From NCBI RefSeq assembly GCF_002860165.1, contig NZ_PGUZ01000023.1, forward strand, positions 62,001 through 126,000: DNA of 64,000 bases. The letters run 5' to 3'. A program made the translations under genes and the position numbers. The notes below the pieces were generated by a model. It did no database searches and was not told the DNA's origin. It saw nothing but the letters and a program-made list of their open reading frames with translations. Positions 58,983 through 64,000 of this stretch are shown in pieces (the first letter of the stretch is position 1; each line of letters opens with the position of its first letter). The DNA comes from Bacillus sp. V3-13. GTDB lineage: Bacteria > Bacillota > Bacilli > Bacillales > Cytobacillaceae.

Positions 58983-59933
58983 GTGGAAGTTATTACAATT
59001 GATCATCCGCATCATTTTAAAACGAATGAATTGCCTGCTGTCGCGATGGCCCTTGGCTTTTTTGACGGAGTCCACCTCGGCCACCAAAAGGTGATCCAAA
59101 CGGCAAAGGACTTTGCTGACCAGAATGGCCTGCAAAGCGCGGTGATGACGTTTGATCCGCACCCATCTGCCGTTCTCGGCAGAAGCGGCCAGCAGATTGA
59201 ATACATATCCCCCCTGCCCGAAAAAATCGATTTGATTTCAAGGCTGGAAATCGACTATTTATATGTTGTCCGGTTTACAAAAGAATTTGCGAATTTGCTG
59301 CCACAGGAATTTGTTGACCAGTATATTATCGGCTTACACGTAGTACACGCGGTCGCTGGATTTGATTTTTCGTACGGAAGAATGGGAAAAGGGACGATGG
59401 AAACGATCACTTTCCACTCACGCGGGAAATTCACTTTTACGACCGTGCCGAAGCTTTCCAAAGGTTCGGAGAAGATCAGCTCGTCGTTAATCCGCACCCG
59501 GATCAGGGAAGGAAAAACGGAGGACCTTCCCCCATTGCTTGGCAGGTTCTACCAAACTGCAGGAATCGTCATTCATGGCGATAAACGGGGCAGGAAGATT
59601 GGGTTTCCTACTGCAAATGTCGACATTCCGGAGGATTGGCTTATACCGCCTTCCGGTGTCTATGCCGTCCGCGTAAAGGTGAGCGGGTGCTGGCACTATG
59701 GAGTATGCAATATTGGCTACAAACCAACGTTTAATCAGGAGAAAGCCGCGAGGCCAAGCGTTGAAGTACATATCTTTGAATTCAGTGACGATATTTACGG
59801 GGAGCCGCTTGTGATCGAGTGGCATCTTCATATTAGAAAAGAGCAGAAATTCGCCGGTATTGAAGAGCTCGTTGCACAAATTGAAAGGGACAAGCTGGAA
59901 GCACTCGCATACTTTAAGAAGAGCTATATTTAA
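58983..59933 (+). CDS. ribF: Bifunctional riboflavin kinase / FMN adenylyltransferase RibF (RibC)
   Basis: 316 residues from GTG 58983, the same length as B. subtilis RibC, with AAAAGGTGAGG just upstream. Another GTG at 58971 lies inside that site. The adenylyltransferase domain has ALGFFDGVHLGHQKVIQ near 24-40. The kinase domain has GIVIHGDKRGRKIGFPTANVD. It makes FMN and FAD. There is no FMN riboswitch in front; expression follows truB. Confidence 0.97.
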   Translation: MEVITIDHPHHFKTNELPAVAMALGFFDGVHLGHQKVIQTAKDFADQNGLQSAVMTFDPHPSAVLGRSGQQIEYISPLPEKIDLISRLEIDYLYVVRFTKEFANLLPQEFVDQYIIGLHVVHAVAGFDFSYGRMGKGTMETITFHSRGKFTFTTVPKLSKGSEKISSSLIRTRIREGKTEDLPPLLGRFYQTAGIVIHGDKRGRKIGFPTANVDIPEDWLIPPSGVYAVRVKVSGCWHYGVCNIGYKPTFNQEKAARPSVEVHIFEFSDDIYGEPLVIEWHLHIRKEQKFAGIEELVAQIERDKLEALAYFKKSYI

Positions 59934-59935
59934 AC

Positions 59936-59964
59936 TTGCTTTTTGTCTAAAAAAGTTGTATTCT
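59936..59964 (+). promoter_or_regulatory. Candidate promoter for rpsO
   Basis: TTGCTT (59936-59941), a 17-nt spacer and TATTCT (59959-59964), located right after ribF. An overlapping alternative is TTGTCT (59943) with TATTAA (59965). Confidence 0.5.
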
Positions 59965-60007
59965 TATTAACGTATCAAAAGAGAACCTTTGCTTGGCAAG
60001 ACGAGTC

Positions 60008-60024
60008 ACCGACGCTTGCTCGGT
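60008..60024 (+). other. Hairpin in the rpsO leader
   Basis: ACCGA (60008-60012) pairs with TCGGT (60020-60024) around CGCTTGC, about 20 nt before the rpsO ribosome site. Nearby segments allow alternative pairing. S15 represses its own mRNA in several bacteria through leader structures, so this is a candidate site. Confidence 0.4.
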
Positions 60025-60044
60025 AACAGGGGATTATAAAATAG

Positions 60045-60326
<282 letters not shown>

Positions 60327-60333
60327 TCTGCCG

Positions 60334-60360
60334 AAGCGGGATTTTTTTCCCGCTTTTTTT
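60334..60360 (+). terminator. Rho-independent terminator after rpsO
   Basis: AAGCGGG (60334-60340) pairs with CCCGCTT (60349-60355), with a T-rich loop and a T-tract. The following roughly 250 nt up to the pnp ribosome site contain no gene and no promoter I would defend; a weak TTGTAC at 60487 is the best candidate -35. Confidence 0.88.
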
Positions 60361-60618
60361 CTATGTCCGGCTTGCGCAGGCGGAGTCTGTCGCTCCAGTA
60401 CGCTTGATTAAACGAATACATATGATTGGACATGCTTTCAGAAAAAGTTTGAAAATGAGCTTCACATTATATAAGTTACGGCTATTTTGTACATACTATT
60501 ATTAATTTGTCATAAGAGCATTTATATGCTTTCCTAATAGAAGATCAGAAGTTAACAGAAAATTGTTTTTTCTCGCTTAACTCTGAGTGTGATTGATGCA
60601 GAGAGGAGTTTTATACGA

Positions 60619-62730
60619 ATGGAACAAAATAAACAAGTCTATTCGATAGATTGGGCTGGCCGGGAATTAAAGGTTGAAATCGGCCAACTGGCAAAGCAGG
60701 CAAACGGGGCAGTGTTGGTACGCTACGGAGATACGGTTGTGCTCAGCACGGCCACGGCTTCAAAAGAACCGAAAAATTTGGATTTCTTTCCACTGACAGT
60801 GAACTATGAGGAACGTTTATATGCGGTAGGGAAAATTCCCGGCGGATTCATTAAAAGGGAAGGCCGACCAAGTGAAAAGGCGATTCTTGCCAGCCGCTTG
60901 ATCGACCGGCCGATTAGGCCCCTGTTTGCTGATGGTTTCCGTAATGAAGTCCAGGTCGTCAGCATGGTGATGAGTGTGGATCAAGACTGTTCATCTGAAA
61001 TGGCAGCGATGTTTGGCTCTTCGCTGGCATTATCCATTTCTGATATTCCGTTCGGCGGACCGATTGCCGGAGTCAGCGTCGGCCGTGTCGACGGCGAATT
61101 TTTGATTAATCCGACAGTCGGGCAGTCCGAAAAAAGCGATATACATTTGGTCGTAGCCGGTACGAAAGATGCCATTAACATGGTTGAAGCAGGTGCCGAT
61201 GAGGTCCCTGAAGAAACAATGCTCGAAGCGATCATGTTCGGCCATGAGGAGATTAAGCGCTTAGTCGCTTTCCAGGAAAAAGTTGCGGCCGAAATTGGCA
61301 AAGAAAAAATGGAAGTCGTCCTTTATGAAATTGATCAAGATATCGAAGCCGAAGTCCGTCGATTATGTGAGCAGGATATGATCAAAGCGATCCGGGTTCA
61401 GGAAAAGCATGCCCGCGAAGATGCGATAAAAGCAGTGAAAAATGATGTTCTGGCAAAATTTGAAGAGCGGGAAACAGAAGATGATACGATTAAGCAGGTC
61501 AAACAGGTATTGGATAAGCTTGTTAAAGGTGAAGTCCGCCGCCTGATTACAGAGGAGAAAGTGCGCCCGGACGGCCGCGGCGTTGATGAGATCCGCCCAC
61601 TTTCGTCCGAGGTAGGCATTTTGCCGCGGACGCATGGCTCAGGTCTGTTTACACGCGGGCAAACTCAAGCGTTAAGCATCTGCACACTCGGTGCTTTAGG
61701 AGACGTGCAAATTCTTGACGGACTCGGAATCGAAGAAGAAAAACGTTTTATGCACCATTATAACTTTCCTAACTTCAGCGTCGGGGAAACAGGTCCAATG
61801 AGAGGCCCGGGCCGCCGTGAGATCGGCCATGGTGCTTTGGGTGAGCGTGCATTGGAACCGGTTATCCCGCCTGAAAAGGACTTCCCGTATACAGTCCGCC
61901 TTGTATCAGAAGTTCTTGAATCGAACGGTTCAACTTCACAGGCGAGCATTTGTGCAAGCACACTCGCGATGATGGATGCGGGTGTACCGATCAAGGCACC
62001 TGTTGCCGGTATTGCGATGGGTCTTGTGAAAGCAGGCGAACATTACACGATTTTAACAGATATTCAAGGAATGGAAGACCATTTGGGAGATATGGACTTC
62101 AAAGTGGCCGGTACGGCCAGTGGAGTAACGGCTTTGCAAATGGATATTAAGATCGAAGGTTTATCGCGCGAGATTTTGGAAGAAGCCCTGCAGCAGGCGA
62201 AAAAAGGCCGGATGCAGATCCTCGACTCAATGCTGGCAACGATTTCAAAGCCTCGGGAAGAGCTGTCAACATATGCACCAAAAATCTTGGTGTTGAGGAT
62301 TAACCCGGATAAAATTCGTGATGTGATCGGGCCAAGCGGCAAGCAGATCAACAAAATTATTGAAGAAACCGGTGTAAAAATCGACATTGAGCAAGACGGC
62401 ACGGTGTTTATTTCATCTGTTAACGAAGAAATGAACCAGAAAGCCAGGAAAATCATTGAAGATATTGTCCGTGAAGTAGAAGTCGGGCAAATATATCTCG
62501 GAAAAGTAAAGCGTATTGAGAAATTTGGAGCATTTGTGGAGATTTTTGCTGGAAAAGACGGGCTTGTCCATATTTCCGAGCTTGCCGAGGAGCGGGTTGG
62601 AAAAGTGGAAGATGTGGTGGCAATTGGCGATGAACTTCTTGTCAAAGTCACCGAGATTGATAAGCAGGGCCGTGTCAACTTGTCCCGAAAAGCAGTTTTA
62701 AAAGAACAAAAAGAAAAAGCGCAGCAATAA
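60619..62730 (+). CDS. pnp: Polyribonucleotide nucleotidyltransferase (PNPase)
   Basis: 703 residues from ATG 60619 after GAGAGGAG (60600-60607); the in-frame TTG at 60589 precedes that site. The phosphorolytic 3'-5' exonuclease of mRNA decay. Two RNase PH-like domains (about 1-225 and 310-545), the second with [22 protein letters not shown] domain has [17 protein letters not shown] near 568. An S1 domain (about 622-690) has [20 protein letters not shown]. Confidence 0.98.
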   Translation: MEQNKQVYSIDWAGRELKVEIGQLAKQANGAVLVRYGDTVVLSTATASKEPKNLDFFPLTVNYEERLYAVGKIPGGFIKREGRPSEKAILASRLIDRPIRPLFADGFRNEVQVVSMVMSVDQDCSSEMAAMFGSSLALSISDIPFGGPIAGVSVGRVDGEFLINPTVGQSEKSDIHLVVAGTKDAINMVEAGADEVPEETMLEAIMFGHEEIKRLVAFQEKVAAEIGKEKMEVVLYEIDQDIEAEVRRLCEQDMIKAIRVQEKHAREDAIKAVKNDVLAKFEERETEDDTIKQVKQVLDKLVKGEVRRLITEEKVRPDGRGVDEIRPLSSEVGILPRTHGSGLFTRGQTQALSICTLGALGDVQILDGLGIEEEKRFMHHYNFPNFSVGETGPMRGPGRREIGHGALGERALEPVIPPEKDFPYTVRLVSEVLESNGSTSQASICASTLAMMDAGVPIKAPVAGIAMGLVKAGEHYTILTDIQGMEDHLGDMDFKVAGTASGVTALQMDIKIEGLSREILEEALQQAKKGRMQILDSMLATISKPREELSTYAPKILVLRINPDKIRDVIGPSGKQINKIIEETGVKIDIEQDGTVFISSVNEEMNQKARKIIEDIVREVEVGQIYLGKVKRIEKFGAFVEIFAGKDGLVHISELAEERVGKVEDVVAIGDELLVKVTEIDKQGRVNLSRKAVLKEQKEKAQQ

Positions 62731-62761
62731 TAGCGAAATCCCCGCGCCCGGGGACAGGGAA

Positions 62762-62787
62762 GAAGCCAGGGACAACCCTGGCTTTTC
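62762..62787 (+). terminator. Rho-independent terminator after pnp
   Basis: AAGCCAGGG (62763-62771) and CCCTGGCTT (62776-62784) form a perfect 9-bp stem with loop ACAA, followed by TTCTTAT. The T-run is short. Confidence 0.75.
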
Positions 62788-62846
62788 TTATAGATGTTCT
62801 ACCTTGTCCTGCCTTCACATATTTTTTATGGAAGGAGGCGTATCGG

Positions 62847-63806
62847 ATGAAAAAAATAGCTTTAATCGCATTATTTATTGTGTTTGCTTTTATATTTATT
62901 AATAACCAGAGGATAGACCATTATGTTGCGGTATTGAAAACGGAAACCCTTTCGGCCGGGAAGCAGAAAAGCCTGTTACAAGAAGAGATTGAACGGAGAG
63001 CCAAAGAGTACGAAATCCCCCCTGTCGACGCTAAAATAGACCGGGTTTGGAAAGCGATCCCGGGCTATAACGGACTGAAGGTGGATGTGGAAGCCTCATA
63101 TAAAAAAATGAAGGAAACCGGGAAATTCGCCGAAGAAGACCTTGTTTTCGAGCAAACAAGCCCGGCCGTCCACTTGAGTGATCTTGCGGCAGCTCCGATC
63201 TATAAAGGCAATCCCGACAAGCCGATGGCCGCGTTTATCATCAATGTTGCCTGGGGAAATGAATACATACCGGATATGCTTGCCACCTTAAAGAATCATC
63301 ACGTTTCAGCGAGTTTTTTTCTGGAAGGAAGATGGGCAAAGCAAAATCCGGAGCTGGTGAAAATGATTGCTGCCGCCGGCCATGAAATCGGGAATCATTC
63401 GTATTCCCACCCGAATATGAAGACGCTCGGTACGGCAAAAATTCACGAAGAATTAAAGAAAACGAATGAAGTGATAGAAGCGACAACCGGTATAAATCCG
63501 GTCTGGTTTGCACCTCCAAGCGGAAGCTACCGGGATGAGGTCGTCCAGATTGCTGCGGCGATGAAATTAGGAACAGTTATGTGGAGCGTTGATACAATTG
63601 ATTGGCAAAAGCCTGCGCCTCACGTTTTAATCCAGAGGGTTGTTACGAAGGTGCATAACGGGGCGTTAATCCTTATGCACCCGACCGATCCCACTGCAAA
63701 AGCGCTTGATCAATTGATTGTGCAAATTCACGAGAAGGATATTGAGCTTGGAACGGTTTCTGACGTCTTAAGCGAAAAAAGATTAATGAAGAAGGACAAG
63801 AAATAA
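62847..63806 (+). CDS. ylxY: YlxY, NodB/polysaccharide deacetylase-fold protein
   Basis: 319 residues, as in B. subtilis YlxY. An N-terminal signal anchor (about 4-20) is followed by a pre-domain (about 25-120) and a NodB-like domain (about 124-310). The HSYSH metal motif is at 184-188 and LILMHPT lies near the end. However, the first NodB motif, normally TFDD, reads NVAWGNEY (133-140), and the third motif reads APPSGSY in place of RxPYG. Catalytic activity is therefore doubtful. AAGGAGG precedes the ATG. Related to PdaB-type sporulation proteins by length and layout. Confidence 0.9.
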   Translation: MKKIALIALFIVFAFIFINNQRIDHYVAVLKTETLSAGKQKSLLQEEIERRAKEYEIPPVDAKIDRVWKAIPGYNGLKVDVEASYKKMKETGKFAEEDLVFEQTSPAVHLSDLAAAPIYKGNPDKPMAAFIINVAWGNEYIPDMLATLKNHHVSASFFLEGRWAKQNPELVKMIAAAGHEIGNHSYSHPNMKTLGTAKIHEELKKTNEVIEATTGINPVWFAPPSGSYRDEVVQIAAAMKLGTVMWSVDTIDWQKPAPHVLIQRVVTKVHNGALILMHPTDPTAKALDQLIVQIHEKDIELGTVSDVLSEKRLMKKDKK

Positions 63807-63816
63807 AAACTTCTTT

Positions 63817-63846
63817 TTGGAAAAAATAACAACAATAAGCTATACT
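63817..63846 (+). promoter_or_regulatory. Candidate promoter for mlpA
   Basis: TTGGAA (63817-63822), an 18-nt spacer and TATACT (63841-63846), 54 bases before the mlpA start. Confidence 0.5.
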
Positions 63847-63899
63847 TACTAAATGCAGTAATACTTGCAGCCGGTCGTTCCAGAACAGGAGGAATTAAT

Positions 63900-64000
63900 T
63901 TGATTAAGAAATATACTTGCAAGAACGGTGTTCGAGTTGTCCTTGAAAATATACCAACCGTTCGCTCCGTCGCAATCGGCGTATGGATCGGAACAGGATC
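63900..64000 (+). CDS. mlpA: M16-family zinc peptidase MlpA (YmxG), N-terminus (partial)
   Basis: 33 codons before the window ends. The start is TTG 63900, 6 nt after AGGAGG (63888-63893). The readable part, IKKYTCKNGVRVVLENIPTV followed by RSVAIGVWIGTGS, is the opening strand of M16 processing-type peptidases and matches B. subtilis YmxG/MlpA closely. The HxxEH zinc motif lies beyond the window edge, so activity cannot be checked. Confidence 0.9.
   Translation, partial: MIKKYTCKNGVRVVLENIPTVRSVAIGVWIGTG

Overview
The window is a chromosomal segment from a Gram-positive, motile member of the Bacillaceae. Gene content and order, from sucD and dprA through codY, the 26-kb fla/che cluster, sigD, rpsB-tsf, polC, the nusA operon and pnp to mlpA, match the Bacillus subtilis 168 chromosome gene for gene, as far as I recall that map. 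Strong AGGAGG ribosome sites, frequent TTG/GTG starts, sigma-A promoters with TGn extended -10 elements and moderate GC (mid-40s by eye) agree. Every gene is on the plus strand. I see no rRNA, tRNA, insertion sequence, prophage or CRISPR array.

Layout. 1-8865: end of sucD, dprA (competence), topA, trmFO (tRNA m5U54), xerC, the hslVU (clpQY/codWX) protease and codY. 8866-9312: a strong terminator, then an AT-rich regulatory gap before the motility cluster. 9313-35897: flgB-flgC-fliE-fliF-fliG-fliH-fliI-fliJ-ylxF-fliK-flgD-(TIGR02530-like gene)-flgE-swrD-fliL-fliM-fliY-cheY-fliZ-fliP-fliQ-fliR-flhB-flhA-flhF-flhG-cheB-cheA-cheW-cheC-cheD. It encodes basal body, export apparatus, hook, switch and a CheC/CheD/FliY-type chemotaxis pathway. 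Most junctions overlap or are separated by only a few bases. 36199-38026: sigD, a small charged unknown protein and a swrB-like gene. 38173-47833: rpsB, tsf, pyrH, frr, uppS, cdsA, dxr, rseP and proS (translation, UMP, undecaprenyl and phospholipid precursors, isoprenoids, membrane proteolysis). 48026-52348: polC. 52552-59933: rimP-nusA-ylxR-ylxQ-infB-ylxP-rbfA-truB-ribF. 60057-64000: rpsO, pnp, ylxY and the first codons of mlpA.

How it works together. CodY (a nutrient sensor that in B. subtilis represses fla/che) sits directly upstream of the motility operon. FliFGMY, FliHIJ and FlhAB/FliPQRZ build the export and switch core, FliK/FlgD/FlgE make the hook, and SigD, encoded at the end, turns on late flagellar genes. 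CheA, CheW, CheB, CheY, CheC, CheD and FliY form the Bacillus-type adaptation and dephosphorylation network.

No undescribed multi-gene system is visible; the window is dominated by conserved core genes. The less ordinary signals are RNA-level and small-gene features. They are: a terminator plus extended -10 promoter isolating sigD from the fla/che operon; a tandem pair of 33-nt hairpin repeats just after sigD; hairpins in the wider gaps of the fla/che operon, including one that separates the swrD start from its only Shine-Dalgarno sequence; a TIGR02530-type gene between flgD and flgE with a longer hook protein; an uncharacterised 102-residue protein after sigD; a YlxY deacetylase-fold protein lacking catalytic residues; and an asparagine-rich linker in IF2. 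All gene starts were chosen by reading ribosome sites and family alignment from memory; no database search was run.
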